64,000 nt of DNA from Runella zeae DSM 19591 (GTDB lineage: Bacteria > Bacteroidota > Bacteroidia > Cytophagales > Spirosomataceae): assembly GCF_000423565.1 (NCBI RefSeq), contig NZ_AUIF01000030.1, forward strand, positions 87,535 through 151,534, given 5' to 3'. Position numbers and translations under genes: made by a program. Below, piece by piece: positions 44,868 through 54,079 of this stretch (its first letter is position 1; each line of letters opens with the position of its first letter). Under the pieces are notes generated by a model. That model saw only the letters and a list, made by a program, of their open reading frames with translations, ran no database searches and had not been told where the DNA came from.

Positions 44868-45227
44868 ATGAAAAAAAGCATCTTAACAATCGGACTGATG
44901 ATGTCGATGGCCTTGGTGGCTAATGCTCAGGGAACACCTACATTTAGCGCCGCCGAACAAAAAAAGATTCAGCAGATTTTAGGCTCAGACTTTGAAGCCG
45001 TATTTTCACCAAAAGGTGAGTTAGTAATTGCAACTAAATCGTCAGTAGGGCAAGTAAAGACATTACCGGGCGGTGGTTTTACTACTGGCAAGCCTAGCGC
45101 AGCTAGCAATATTTTGATTCATAAAGGATGGATTGCAGCTACCTCAGAAGAAGCTTTGAAATCGATGCGTTCTAAATTGGGAGCAGAGCGCATGAAACAA
45201 CTAGAAGCAGTAATTGCAAAAAAATAA
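44868..45227 (+). CDS. Small secreted protein, first gene of a possible SDP-like operon
   Basis: 119 residues with a signal peptide (MKKSILTIGLMMSMALVANAQ) and a mature part of about 98 residues, with a Gly-rich centre (KTLPGGGFTTGKPSAAS) and a helical, positively charged C-terminus. No cysteines. I do not recognise the family. A strong hairpin lies between its stop and an SdpB/HTTM-like gene, and a small membrane-anchored protein follows. The layout is like peptide-toxin operons in which the peptide gene is expressed more than the downstream genes, but this is inference. Confidence 0.5.
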   Translation: MKKSILTIGLMMSMALVANAQGTPTFSAAEQKKIQQILGSDFEAVFSPKGELVIATKSSVGQVKTLPGGGFTTGKPSAASNILIHKGWIAATSEEALKSMRSKLGAERMKQLEAVIAKK

Positions 45228-45234
45228 TTCTAAC

Positions 45235-45265
45235 AATCTAATCCGGCATCCGGTCGGATTAGATT
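45235..45265 (+). terminator. Intercistronic hairpin
   Basis: AATCTAATCCG pairs with CGGATTAGATT over a 9-base loop (11-bp stem). There is no strong T run after it, so it may be a partial terminator or a transcript-stabilising structure between the small secreted protein gene and the membrane protein gene. Confidence 0.6.
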
Positions 45266-45281
45266 ATAAAATCTTAGAAAG

Positions 45282-46205
45282 ATGAAAAAAAAAGCTTTGT
45301 ATTTGCTCAAAGAAAATATATTTTGTTATTTGGATTATGGACAATCAAAATATCAATTCGAATATTTTCGAATAGCTATTGCGCTATTTTCACTTTTTAA
45401 TTTTGGGGCCTTTTTGTATGACTACGAGGTATTTGTAAGTCCAGACGGAATTATCAATTGGGAAGTGACTCAAGCTAGTTCTTTTTGGTTTGATCCACAT
45501 CCTGCTAGATTAGCCAATTGGCTGAATATGAGCCATGAAACCTTTAATTTTTTCGCTATATCCCTGTATGTGGGAAGTTTGGTGCTGTTGGCACTTGGGA
45601 TTTTTACACGTGTATCTTCGCTGCTTGCTTTCTTCTTTTTTCTCGTATTTTCACTTTCTCTTTATCCTTTTTTGTACGGAGTAGATTTATACCAAAGCGT
45701 TTTTTTGTTGTTTCTGACGATTTTTCCTAGTGGTTATGCTTTGAGCCTAGCCCCCAAAAAATCAGATGATAAAATTCTGAATCAACAAAAAATCGCTGTA
45801 AGGGGGATTCAAATTTATTTAGCCCTAACCTATTTTTCGGCAGGGTTTGGAAAATTTAATATGGATTCTTGGTTCAATGGTGAGTTTTTGTATTTGAGTT
45901 TGTCCGATCCTACTTACCAATTGCTCCCATTTACGTACAATGTTCACTATGGATTTTACGTGTTTTCTGGGGTTTTGGTGGTTTTTATTGAAATGTTCTA
46001 TTTTATATTAGTGCTAATTCCTTACGTGCGTACAGTTTTGATTATTGCTATTGTAGGTATGCACTTATTCATTGCGTTGTTTATGGGACTTGTTCCATTT
46101 GGGGTGTTGTTGCTGATGGTAAATCTCGTAATTTGGTATCCATTGATATTAACAGATTTGAAAAAAATATTTAAAATTTATAAAAGATATGAACTTGCGA
46201 TATAG
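45282..46205 (+). CDS. HTTM/SdpB-like multi-pass membrane protein
   Basis: 307 residues with about six to eight membrane segments. The motif LTYFSAGFGKFNMDSWFNGEFLYLSLSDPTYQ (about 185-216) matches the pattern of SdpB-family and HTTM proteins (a Lys, then W-x-N-G, then Tyr and Asp-Pro). SdpB is required for maturation of the sporulation-delaying protein toxin in Bacillus. The gene follows a small secreted protein and overlaps the next gene by 17 bases. A plain HTTM or DoxX-like protein with another role cannot be excluded. Confidence 0.65.
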   Translation: MKKKALYLLKENIFCYLDYGQSKYQFEYFRIAIALFSLFNFGAFLYDYEVFVSPDGIINWEVTQASSFWFDPHPARLANWLNMSHETFNFFAISLYVGSLVLLALGIFTRVSSLLAFFFFLVFSLSLYPFLYGVDLYQSVFLLFLTIFPSGYALSLAPKKSDDKILNQQKIAVRGIQIYLALTYFSAGFGKFNMDSWFNGEFLYLSLSDPTYQLLPFTYNVHYGFYVFSGVLVVFIEMFYFILVLIPYVRTVLIIAIVGMHLFIALFMGLVPFGVLLLMVNLVIWYPLILTDLKKIFKIYKRYELAI

Positions 46206-46710
46206 AATGTTTGTGATAGTTTTTTTTGCTTTTCAAGTTTTGACAATTTTTAAATTGTTACCTAGCAGGTGGCCATTAACTTCGTATTATAGTGAGGTGT
46301 TTACGCAAGTGATTTTTACGGTTAGTAAAATGAATCATTTGTATAATTTTTTTACTGACCCTCAAAAGGTAGGTGGATATGGGTATGTTTCTAATCATAT
46401 ATATATGCTCAAAAAAGAAGGAGATAGTATTATTAAAAAAGATGTTTCATCACAAGGGTCAATAAAAAAAATGGTGTCTCCTGTCAATTATGCCCGTATC
46501 AACAATCTACAAGTATTGGCCGTAAAAGATACCTTACTTTATAGTGCAGTTGTGCGTTCACAAGCGCTTTTTTTTATGCGTAAATACCAGTATCCTCTCA
46601 TGTATGTGGAGGTCATGAACCATGAATGTAAAGCCAATAGGACTCAAACCCGCCTTACCAAATCTGAGAAAGTGGAGAAAGTATATACCAATTATTTGAC
46701 TCTGAATTAG
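46189..46710 (+). CDS. Membrane-anchored protein, SdpA-like position
   Basis: 173 residues. One N-terminal membrane segment (about 5-25), then a soluble domain with RWPLTSYYSEVFTQVIF and FFTDPQ, somewhat like the 'FFT' segment of SdpA proteins; the resemblance is weak. It overlaps the SdpB/HTTM-like gene by 17 bases, so the two are translated together. SdpA and SdpB act together in making the SDP toxin in Bacillus, and the pairing here recalls that. Function uncertain. Confidence 0.5.
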   Translation: MNLRYRMFVIVFFAFQVLTIFKLLPSRWPLTSYYSEVFTQVIFTVSKMNHLYNFFTDPQKVGGYGYVSNHIYMLKKEGDSIIKKDVSSQGSIKKMVSPVNYARINNLQVLAVKDTLLYSAVVRSQALFFMRKYQYPLMYVEVMNHECKANRTQTRLTKSEKVEKVYTNYLTLN

Positions 46711-46729
46711 TGAAGAAAGCAAATCCCTC

Positions 46730-46926
46730 GCTAATTGGAGGTTGTTTTGGTTTTTTGTTATGGGTTTTGCGTCGGAGACGCAATGCCTTTTTTGCCCCAA
46801 ATGATAGTTTGGGTCAAGCTCTTGTTACTTGCTAATTGGAGGCTATTTTGGTTTTTTGTTATGGGTTTTGCGTCGGAGACGCAATGCCTTTTTTGCCCCA
46901 AATGATAGTTTGGGTCAAGCTCTTGC
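46730..46926 (+). repeat. Tandem duplication of 101 bp
   Basis: Two nearly identical copies (starting 46730 and 46831) contain GCTAATTGGAG, the palindromic element GCGTCGGAGACGC and TTGCCCCAAATGATAGTTTGGG. These elements are the same families seen in the larger arrays at 52.7 and 55.0 kb. Confidence 0.8.
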
Positions 46927-47006
46927 TTGTCCCGGCATCATGTTGGGACCAGCATGGGTAAATGGAGGATTTTTTCTATTTTTAGTTTTTACCTTCAAAA
47001 TGCTTT

Positions 47007-48179
47007 ATGAAAACTCTATTCTTGTTGTGTTTTACCATGATTTCTTATTCACTTTTTGCCCAAAACGATGCCGATTTTACGGGTGTATTTGAAAATACTC
47101 AAACGGGAATTGTACTTTCGATGAGTCAAAAAAATGGCCGTTTTGAGGGTTTATTTACCGTTCAAAACCAACGCTTTACCTGTGTTGCGGTGCATGTTGA
47201 CGGTGGAATAGGAGGAACCTACCGTGACGGAAATCGCAATGTAGAGTTTTCGTTGTTGAGATTATTGGGCGAGTATTTTGTTCATACAGAGGGAGTTAAT
47301 ATTCCCATGAAGCGGGTTTCGCAAGTTACTTCCCCGTCGGCAGGTTCGTCTAGTACTGCCACTACCACAAATGTGCCCCCGCCTTCTGGTAAAAGTACCG
47401 GAACTCAGTTACGTGATGCTAATGTGGGGTATGCGTTCAATGCGCCAGCAGGCTGGCAAGTAAAACAAGAAAATGGGAATTATGGATTTACGAGAGCGGG
47501 CGAGGATGTGGTCTTGGCAGTAGTACCGCATGGGTACAATTCCGTACAGACCATCATGGCTTCGCACCAAGATGCCAACGACCCCAAAAACAATACTTAT
47601 CTGAAAGCCTCCAAACAAACCTATGGTAGCCAAGGCGCATGGCTGGGGTGGGATGGTACGGCCAATGGGCAAGCGGTTAGTTTACAGACCATTGCGCTTG
47701 TGTCGCCCTACGGTGGAGGAGTGAGCGTATTGCTTATTGCTCCCAAAAATGTTTATCGGGCAGAGCACCGTACTATCCTTCAATCGATTGCCAACAGTGT
47801 GACTTTTACCAAGCCGCAGGTATCACCTTTGGCCGAGCAATGGAAAAGTCGAATTGCAGGGCGGCAGCTTTTGTATTTTTATACGGCGAGCGGTTTTTCA
47901 GAAAAACAATCTTATGATTTTTGTAGCGATGGCACTTTTGCCATGAATGTTGACAATTCGGCTAGTAGTTCTGATTTTGGAGGGAGTTTTTCGGCGGCTA
48001 CGCAAGGCGGCAACGCTGGTACTTGGCGTGTAGTGGCGCAAGGCAATCAGGCGGTTTTGATGTTGATGCTACGCGATGGCGGTACGCGGCAATTTACCCT
48101 AGCCAATACCTCCAACGGCGTAGGTATGCTACTCAATGGTAAGAAATTTTTGTCGCAAGCGAGTTCGCGGTGTCGATAA
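47007..48179 (+). CDS. Secreted hypothetical protein, 390 aa
   Basis: Signal peptide (MKTLFLLCFTMISYSLFAQ). The first third has a small beta-barrel pattern (FTGVFENTQTGIVLSMSQKNGRFEGLF), a Ser/Thr/Pro linker lies near 108-130, the central part (about 135-275) resembles PsbP/serine-protease-like folds seen as 'GYAFNAPAGWQV' domains in secreted bacterial proteins, and the last 110 residues form a further beta domain (GRQLLYFYTASGFSEKQSYDFCSDGTF). Probably periplasmic. Function unknown. Confidence 0.65.
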   Translation: MKTLFLLCFTMISYSLFAQNDADFTGVFENTQTGIVLSMSQKNGRFEGLFTVQNQRFTCVAVHVDGGIGGTYRDGNRNVEFSLLRLLGEYFVHTEGVNIPMKRVSQVTSPSAGSSSTATTTNVPPPSGKSTGTQLRDANVGYAFNAPAGWQVKQENGNYGFTRAGEDVVLAVVPHGYNSVQTIMASHQDANDPKNNTYLKASKQTYGSQGAWLGWDGTANGQAVSLQTIALVSPYGGGVSVLLIAPKNVYRAEHRTILQSIANSVTFTKPQVSPLAEQWKSRIAGRQLLYFYTASGFSEKQSYDFCSDGTFAMNVDNSASSSDFGGSFSAATQGGNAGTWRVVAQGNQAVLMLMLRDGGTRQFTLANTSNGVGMLLNGKKFLSQASSRCR

Positions 48180-48292
48180 AATCGGTGGCCAGGTGTTATA
48201 AAAACAATAATTTGTTTTGTTTTTCATAGGGAAACTTGAGACTATGGTTTCTTTTAAAAGACAAAAAGGATTGTTTTGAATCAGCACTACCG

Positions 48293-49996
48293 ATGAACGC
48301 AAAAGCCATAAATACCTACGATGCCATTGTGATAGGCTCCGGAGTAAGTGGAGGATGGGCCGCCAAAGAACTTACCGAAAAAGGGCTGAAAACGCTGATG
48401 CTCGAACGAGGACGCGACATAAAGCACGTCACCGATTATACCACTGCTATGAAAGCGCCTTGGGAATTTCAGTATCGTGGGCGTACGAGCTTGGCGCAGA
48501 GTAGTGCATTTTCCAACAATCCTGCGCGTGGTGCTAGAATAGGGAATGAAGAAGTAAATGGATTTTTTGTGAATGAACTCAAACATCCTTATCTGGAAGA
48601 CAAGCCCTTTCGCTGGACGCGCGCCTATGGTACAGGTGGGAGGTCGTTGCTTTGGGGAAGACAAGCTTATCGGTGGAATGAAGAAGATTTTCTGGCCAAT
48701 TCCAAAGAAGGTATAGCAGTAGATTGGCCGATTCGGTATGCAGATTTAGCTCCGTGGTATAGTTATGTGGAAAAATTTGCGGGGATTAGTGGACAAAAAG
48801 AAGGCTGGGAGGTATTACCTGATAGTGAATTTTTGCCTCCTCACGATTTTACGTGTGTCGAAAAACATTTTAAACAAAAGGTATCCGAAAAACTTGCCCG
48901 ACCCGTCACAATTGGGCGGGTGGCTCATCTTACCAAACCTACCGCCGAGCATTTGGCTTTGGGCAGAGCTCAGTGTCAGGCGCGTAATCGCTGTGAAAGA
49001 GGCTGCCCTTTTGGAGCCTATTTTAGTACCCAAGCAGCTACCCTTCCAGCAGCCCAAAAGACCAAACGGCTTACTTTTTTGACCAACAAAATAGTGACTG
49101 AAATCCTCTACGATTCCCAGAAAAATCGTGCGTCGGGGGTGCGGGTGATGGACCAAAACACCAAAGAAGTGGAGGAGTACTATGCCAAAATCGTGTTTTT
49201 AAACGCTGGTTCGGTAGCTTCTACGGCTATTATGCTGCATTCTAAATCTTCGCGTTTTCCTACGGGTTTTGGCAATGACAGTGGCGAATTGGGGCACAAT
49301 ATCATGGATCATCATCTCAATGCAGGAGCCAATGCGTCGGTAGAAGGATTTGAGGATAGTTATTATTTTGGACGGCGTCCCAATGGAATCTACATTCCCC
49401 GTTATCGAAATTGGGGTAACGACAAACGCTCCTATCTGCGAGGGTTTGGGTATCAGGGGTGGTCGGGGCGAAGTGGATGGCAGCGAGGAACTGATTCGCT
49501 AGGTTTTGGGGCAGACCTAAAAGAGAAAATCACGCAACCTGGCGGCTGGTGGATGGGTATGGGAGGTTTTGGAGAGATATTGCCGAGGCACCAAAATCGG
49601 ATGTATTTGCATCCTACTGAGCGTGACCAATGGGGCTTGCCGCTGGTTGTGTTTGATGCCGAATTGTCTGACAATGAGATTCAAATGCGGAGAGATATGG
49701 CCAACGACGCCGCTGAGATGTTTGAAGCAGCAGGTTTTAAAAATATTGTTTCACACAATAATACCTATGCCATAGGAGGAGGAGTACACGAAATGGGGAC
49801 AGCGCGCATGGGGCGCGACCCCAAAACATCGGTACTCAACGAATGGAACCAAGTTCACGCTTGCAAAAATGTGTTTGTCACCGATGGGGCTTGCATGACT
49901 TCGTCTTCCTGTGTCAACCCCTCCCTTACTTACATGGCACTCACCGCTCGTGCGGCTGATTTTGCGGTGAAGGAGTTGAAAAAGAGAAATTTATAA
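48293..49996 (+). CDS. GMC-family oxidoreductase
   Basis: The ATG at 48293 starts just before the FAD-binding motif (DAIVIGSGVSGGWAAKEL), and is preferred over the longer frame at 48236. About 567 residues. The C-terminal GMC motif has GGGVHEMGTARMG (catalytic His region) and CVNPSLTYMALTARAA. A Cys-rich segment (CQARNRCERGCPFGAY) lies near 235-250 and is common in Bacteroidota gluconate/sugar-dehydrogenase-like members. The usual small subunit (gluconate 2-dehydrogenase subunit 3 family) is not adjacent. No signal peptide with this start. Substrate probably a sugar or alcohol. Confidence 0.88.
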   Translation: MNAKAINTYDAIVIGSGVSGGWAAKELTEKGLKTLMLERGRDIKHVTDYTTAMKAPWEFQYRGRTSLAQSSAFSNNPARGARIGNEEVNGFFVNELKHPYLEDKPFRWTRAYGTGGRSLLWGRQAYRWNEEDFLANSKEGIAVDWPIRYADLAPWYSYVEKFAGISGQKEGWEVLPDSEFLPPHDFTCVEKHFKQKVSEKLARPVTIGRVAHLTKPTAEHLALGRAQCQARNRCERGCPFGAYFSTQAATLPAAQKTKRLTFLTNKIVTEILYDSQKNRASGVRVMDQNTKEVEEYYAKIVFLNAGSVASTAIMLHSKSSRFPTGFGNDSGELGHNIMDHHLNAGANASVEGFEDSYYFGRRPNGIYIPRYRNWGNDKRSYLRGFGYQGWSGRSGWQRGTDSLGFGADLKEKITQPGGWWMGMGGFGEILPRHQNRMYLHPTERDQWGLPLVVFDAELSDNEIQMRRDMANDAAEMFEAAGFKNIVSHNNTYAIGGGVHEMGTARMGRDPKTSVLNEWNQVHACKNVFVTDGACMTSSSCVNPSLTYMALTARAADFAVKELKKRNL

Positions 49997-50048
49997 AGTA
50001 GGGTAAAAATTTTTGGTAGTTTTCTATAAATACCGAAAACAATAACAA

Positions 50049-50450
50049 TTAGGCTGTTTTATTGACAAGAGCCGCTTTGTTTTTTTGTGGTTTGTATTTA
50101 ACAAACAAATTAGCCCAAACCAACCGCCCCAATCTGAAAAAGACAGGCATCACCAAGATAAGAGCAGGAATCAAAAAATAGAGTAGTTTGATGGCATCTA
50201 TATTCAGAAGGATGACAAATCCCACAAAGCTTGTCACTATCATCGCTACATAAAGTGCATAACTAATGTACATAGCCCCAAAATAAAAACCGGGTTCGCG
50301 TTCAAAGTCTTCGCCACAGTGGGGGCAGTGTTTATGCATTTTGTCGAAGTTTTTGAGGTCGTAAGGGTTAGGGGTCTCAAAAAAATCTCCTTCATGGCAG
50401 CGGGGGCATTTATTGAATAAAATGCTATATAATTTGGTTCCTTTCAACAT
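50049..50450 (-). CDS. DUF983 family membrane protein
   Basis: The ATG at 50450 (MLKGTKLYSILFNKCPRCHEGDFFE) is preferred over the longer start. About 134 residues. Two zinc-ribbon-like Cys pairs, CPRCHEG near 15 and CPHCGEDF near 42, are typical of DUF983, and two membrane segments follow (about 60-105). Function unknown. It overlaps the longer frame of the YeeE gene upstream only if the long start is used. Last gene of the YeeE/YedE group on this strand. Confidence 0.8.
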   Translation of the reverse strand: MLKGTKLYSILFNKCPRCHEGDFFETPNPYDLKNFDKMHKHCPHCGEDFEREPGFYFGAMYISYALYVAMIVTSFVGFVILLNIDAIKLLYFLIPALILVMPVFFRLGRLVWANLFVKYKPQKNKAALVNKTA

Positions 50451-50520
50451 GTTAGTAGCTGTTTGAGGTAGAGCAATGAAGCATAGATGACTACTATATC
50501 TATGCTGCATTGCTAGAAGA

Positions 50521-51021
50521 TTAGTTAGGAAGTCTATCGCGGAAATAGCCATAAACCCAGGTTCCGGCAATAGCGCTCAAGAGCGTCACTAGTACGGCCA
50601 CAAAACCACTCCCGATTTGGGCAAACAATGGCCCTGGGCAGGCTCCTGTGATAGCCCAACCTAGCCCAAAGATAAGCCCTCCATAAATTTGTCCTCTTTG
50701 GAATTTTTTGGGGTGAAACTGTACCGTTTCGCCAGAAATAGTCTTAATATTAAATTTCTTGATAAGAAATACCGACAGCATACCTACCACTACTGCCGAG
50801 CCGATAACACCGTACATATGGAAACTATGCAAACGAAACATCTCCTGAATCCGAAACCAAGAGATAATCTCAGCTTTTACAAAAACGATTCCGAACATAA
50901 TCCCCACAATGAGGTATTTGAGGTTGCTCAGTACGCTTTCGCTTTTTTTCATATCGTTGGGAGAATCACACACAAACTCCTCAACTGGTGTATAGGTGAT
51001 GGTATCTTGTGAATTTGTCAT
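50521..51021 (-). CDS. YeeE/YedE-type sulfur transport protein (DUF6691-like)
   Basis: 166 residues with four membrane segments and the signature GLIFGLGWAITGACPGPLFAQIGSG, containing the conserved Cys of YeeE/YedE (thiosulfate or sulfide transport related) proteins. A cytosolic N-terminal extension precedes the first membrane segment. The partner YeeE gene lies 31 bases upstream on the same strand. Two half-size proteins of this kind form one transporter in many Bacteroidota. The substrate is inferred to be a reduced sulfur species. Confidence 0.85.
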   Translation of the reverse strand: MTNSQDTITYTPVEEFVCDSPNDMKKSESVLSNLKYLIVGIMFGIVFVKAEIISWFRIQEMFRLHSFHMYGVIGSAVVVGMLSVFLIKKFNIKTISGETVQFHPKKFQRGQIYGGLIFGLGWAITGACPGPLFAQIGSGFVAVLVTLLSAIAGTWVYGYFRDRLPN

Positions 51022-51052
51022 TTTTGTAATTATTTGAAGTAGGTGGATGTTT

Positions 51053-51625
51053 TTAAAAAAGTTTGAAAATGAAAGGCATCAATAAGTGAGTCATCGCAAA
51101 ACCGCCTACCATAAAGCAGCAAGTGGCAATCAATGAGGGAACTTGTAAGTTAGACAAGCCCATGATAGCGTGCCCCGAAGTACAGCCTCCTGCCCAACGT
51201 GTACCAAAACCCACCATAAACCCACCCATAACAAAGAAGATAAGGCCTTTTAAGGAAAGGATATTGGCAGTAGCAAAAATATCAGCCGGCATCAATCCCG
51301 AAAAATCTTGAATTCCAAGCGCTTTTAAGTCAGAAATGGTGCTTTCTGAAATGACGATACTGTCGGGATTGGCCAAAAAAGTAGTGGCTAAAAAACCGCC
51401 AATCAACACTCCCAACACAAACACGAGGTTCCAGGTTTCTTTTTTCCAGTCGTATTTGAAAAAGGAAATATTGGCAGGCATACAGGCCGCACAGATGTGA
51501 CGAAGTGAGGAGGAAATACCGAAAGATTTGTTGCCAATCAAGAGTAGGGTGGGTACTGTAAGTCCAATCAACGGCCCTGCTACGTACCACGGCCATGGTT
51601 TTTTGATGAGTTCAATGATTTCCAT
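51053..51625 (-). CDS. YeeE/YedE family protein (first half)
   Basis: 190 residues with four or five membrane segments and [19 protein letters not shown] near 140-158, which holds the conserved Cys of YeeE/YedE proteins. With the next gene it makes a pair of half-size sulfur transporters. First gene of its unit. Upstream, a CRP-like site lies 282 bases away (51907-51920), although that site is closer to the divergent lipoprotein gene. Confidence 0.85.
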   Translation of the reverse strand: MEIIELIKKPWPWYVAGPLIGLTVPTLLLIGNKSFGISSSLRHICAACMPANISFFKYDWKKETWNLVFVLGVLIGGFLATTFLANPDSIVISESTISDLKALGIQDFSGLMPADIFATANILSLKGLIFFVMGGFMVGFGTRWAGGCTSGHAIMGLSNLQVPSLIATCCFMVGGFAMTHLLMPFIFKLF

Positions 51626-51996
51626 TGCTTTTTGAGAATTGGGATTATGATCAAAATAAAACGATTGATGATGAAATCTAAATGCGACCTAACGTTTTGA
51701 TTTACTAGCTATTTAGATAAATATATGTAATAACATTTTTTTCTACTAAAGAAGTTTCTATTTAATATATTGATTTTGTATTTTACTATTTTTTTTCTGA
51801 TAATCCTGAAAATTGAGTTTACAATAACTGTGTTGTGAGCTTTTGCTACTGACTTCATAAAGCCGATTGTTGGCTACAAAATTAGGGTGGACTTTCACCT
51901 ATCTCCGTGACAATTGTTACATTGAGCTAAAACTTTACTATTTTTCAATCATTGTTTTCAAAAACCTAGTTTGTCTTATCCCAAAAAAACTTTTTT
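51626..51996. other. 371-bp divergent intergenic region
   Basis: Between the divergent yeeE and lipoprotein genes. It holds the CRP-like palindrome at 51907-51920 and is otherwise AT-rich with no ORF that I can support. Confidence 0.55.
51907..51920. promoter_or_regulatory. CRP/FNR-type palindrome, copy 1
   Basis: GTGACAATTGTTAC fits GTGA-N6-T(C/T)AC. It lies 76 bases before the lipoprotein gene and 282 bases from yeeE. Similar sites occur at 58477, 60355 and 62284. Confidence 0.5.
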
Positions 51997-52731
51997 ATGC
52001 TGAGGTCAATTATCGCTGTTGTTTTATTAGGAGTATGCTGGGCTTGCCAAGAGTCCAAAACGAAAGATGCAAAGGCTGAGAAAATCATTGAAGAATGCAT
52101 CGAAACGCACGGAGGGGCACATTATCAAGATTTTGATGTGTCGTTTGACTTCCGACAGTTTAAAGTGCGCCTTGTACAATCGCAGGGGAAATTTAGCTAT
52201 GAACGTCAAACCACCGATACCCTCAACAATACCTACAAAGACGTTCTGACAAATGATTCTTTTGTACGTACTATGAACGGAAAGACGCAAGAACTTTCAC
52301 CGAAAGATACCGACAAGTATCGGGAAGGTATCAACTCTATCGCTTACTTTGTATTGCTACCTTACAAGCTTTCAGAGCCTGCCGTCAATCTCGTGTATGT
52401 GGGAGAAACCACTCTGGAAGGCCAAAAATATGACAAAATCAAAGTGACTTTTGATAAAGAAGGTGGTGGCAAAGACCATGAGGATGAGTTTTGTTATTGG
52501 ATTCATCAGACCAAGCATACCTTAGATTATTTATCTTATGCCAACGGTGGCCCTCGTTTTCGGAAAGCTACCAAGCGGGAAACCGTAGGAGGGATTGTAT
52601 TTCAGGATTATGAAAATTATGAAATTTTAGACAAAACCATCCCTACTTCTGAATACGACAAGGCTTTTGTAGAAGGTAAATCGAAGCTTCTATCTAAAAT
52701 CGAACAAACAAATTACGTTTCTAATAAATAG
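51997..52731 (+). CDS. DUF6503 family lipoprotein
   Basis: 244 residues. The N-terminus (MLRSIIAVVLLGVCWAC) is a lipoprotein signal with Cys17 as likely lipidation site. The mature part has the pattern AEKIIEECIETHGGAHYQDFDVSFDFR, typical of DUF6503 and related outer-membrane-lipoprotein-fold proteins. Probably periplasmic. The function is unknown. A tandem array of composite palindromic repeats starts 9 bases after its stop. Confidence 0.75.
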   Translation: MLRSIIAVVLLGVCWACQESKTKDAKAEKIIEECIETHGGAHYQDFDVSFDFRQFKVRLVQSQGKFSYERQTTDTLNNTYKDVLTNDSFVRTMNGKTQELSPKDTDKYREGINSIAYFVLLPYKLSEPAVNLVYVGETTLEGQKYDKIKVTFDKEGGGKDHEDEFCYWIHQTKHTLDYLSYANGGPRFRKATKRETVGGIVFQDYENYEILDKTIPTSEYDKAFVEGKSKLLSKIEQTNYVSNK

Positions 52732-52739
52732 ATAGCTTG

Positions 52740-53410
52740 GCCCAAATTATGATTTGGGGCGAAATTTGGTCTAGCGTCTCTGACGCTATTGTCATAGTAT
52801 GCGTCGGAGACGCTGTGCCGTAGCCGTCCCGAAGCAGAGTTCGGGACGAGGCGAGGCTTGCGCCAAATTATGATTTGGGGTGAAATCAGGTCTAGCGTCT
52901 CTGACGCTATTGCTAATACTATGCGTCGGAGACGCTATACCGTAGCCGTCCCGAAAGATAGTTCGGGACGAGGCTTGAGCGGCTTGCCCCAAATTGTGAT
53001 TTGGGGTGAAATTTGGCATAGCGTCTCTGACGCTACTGCTATATTATGCGTCGGAGACGCGGTGCCGTAGCCGTCCCGAAACATAGTTCGGGACGAGGCT
53101 TGAGCGGCTTGCCCCAAATTGTGATTTGGGGTGAAATTTGGCATAGCGTCTCTGACGCTACTGCTATATTATGCGTCGGAGACGCCGTGCCGTAGCCGTC
53201 CCGAAACATAGTTCGGGACGAGGCTTGAGCGGCTTGCCCCAAATTGTGATTTGGGGTGAAATTTGGCATAGCGTCTCTGACGCTACTGCTATATTATGCG
53301 TCGGAGACGCTTTACCGTAGCCGTCCTGAAACATAGTTCGGGACGAGGGGAGGCTTGCCCCAAATTGTGATTTGGGGCAAAATCTGGTATAGCGTCGCTG
53401 ACGCAAAAGC
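52740..53410 (+). repeat. Tandem array of composite hairpin repeats (about 125 bp)
   Basis: Units begin near 52740, 52860, 52986, 53111, 53236 and 53357; the central period is exactly 125 bp. Each unit contains three inverted repeats: CCCCAAATT...GATTTGGGG, AGCGTCTCTGACGCT with GCGTCGGAGACGC, and GTCCCGAA...TTCGGGAC. Two further units lie at 54955-55210. Frames read through them are not genes. Confidence 0.9.
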
Positions 53411-53518
53411 AAATGAAACAAACAGTTATGAATAGACAATCGTAGTTAGAAAAACAACTTTTACATTTCATTAACATTCTTTTACAAGCCTTTAACAAAG
53501 AGTCAACTCAAAAATTAA

Positions 53519-53526
53519 TATGTTTG
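53519..53526 (+). promoter_or_regulatory. Possible -7 element of the propeller pseudogene
   Basis: TATGTTTG matches TAnnTTTG 27 bases before the ATG at 53553. Confidence 0.3.
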
Positions 53527-53552
53527 TGGAAATGCTTGAATGATAAAAAAAA

Positions 53553-54033
53553 ATGAAAAAATACGCACATTTATCGATTGTGTTGTGGGCCTTTATTTTT
53601 TATATTTCTTCCATAGTACAAAACAAAACAGCCAGTAATACCCCCGAAGCTGATATTAGTTCTCGCAACTTTTATAGTGTAACTCGTAATATCATACAAG
53701 ATAAAAAGAGTAACTTATGGATTGCGACTTTTTTAATTTTTTTTGATATGATGACCGTACATTTACCTATTTTATTCAAAATTTTGTGGGTTATATCGTC
53801 GAAGATAAAAAAGGAAATATTTGGAATAGTTAGGTCAGTGCTAATGGAACCAATTGGGTACTTTCTCGTTATGATGAAAAGTCATTGCTTAGTCCAACGC
53901 CCTCTTAACCGAAATAAAGCCAGAACTAGGAATGCTTTTGGGGCTTTTAGAAGCTAAAGACGGAAGTGTATGGTTTAGGGCCGGGGGCGTGTATAGGTAC
54001 GACGGAATCACAATCGCTGACTTCAAAAAGTAA
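53553..54033 (+). pseudogene. Decayed two-component propeller gene
   Basis: The first frame has a signal segment and then NFYSVTRNIIQDKKSNLWIAT, a Reg_prop motif. It then shifts: YIVEDKKGNIW and, at the end, EAKDGSVWFRAGGVYRYDG and ITIADFKK* occur in other frames. These are propeller repeats in at least two frames within about 480 bases, so this is a deleted and frameshifted remnant of a sensor like the one at 39183. It is flanked by the composite hairpin repeats. Confidence 0.7.
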
Positions 54034-54079
54034 TTGTACTCTTAGATTAGTAGTAGATTGAAAATTTAAAAAAAATAAA

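Noticed and set aside
46829..47092. 87-residue plus-strand ORF
   Set aside because: It runs through the 101-bp tandem repeat and overlaps the signal peptide of the secreted 390-residue protein.
52792..53498. Overlapping minus-strand ORFs of 69-91 residues with repeated peptides
   Set aside because: They are translations of the composite hairpin repeats; the 125-bp period is not a multiple of three and the frames shift from copy to copy.
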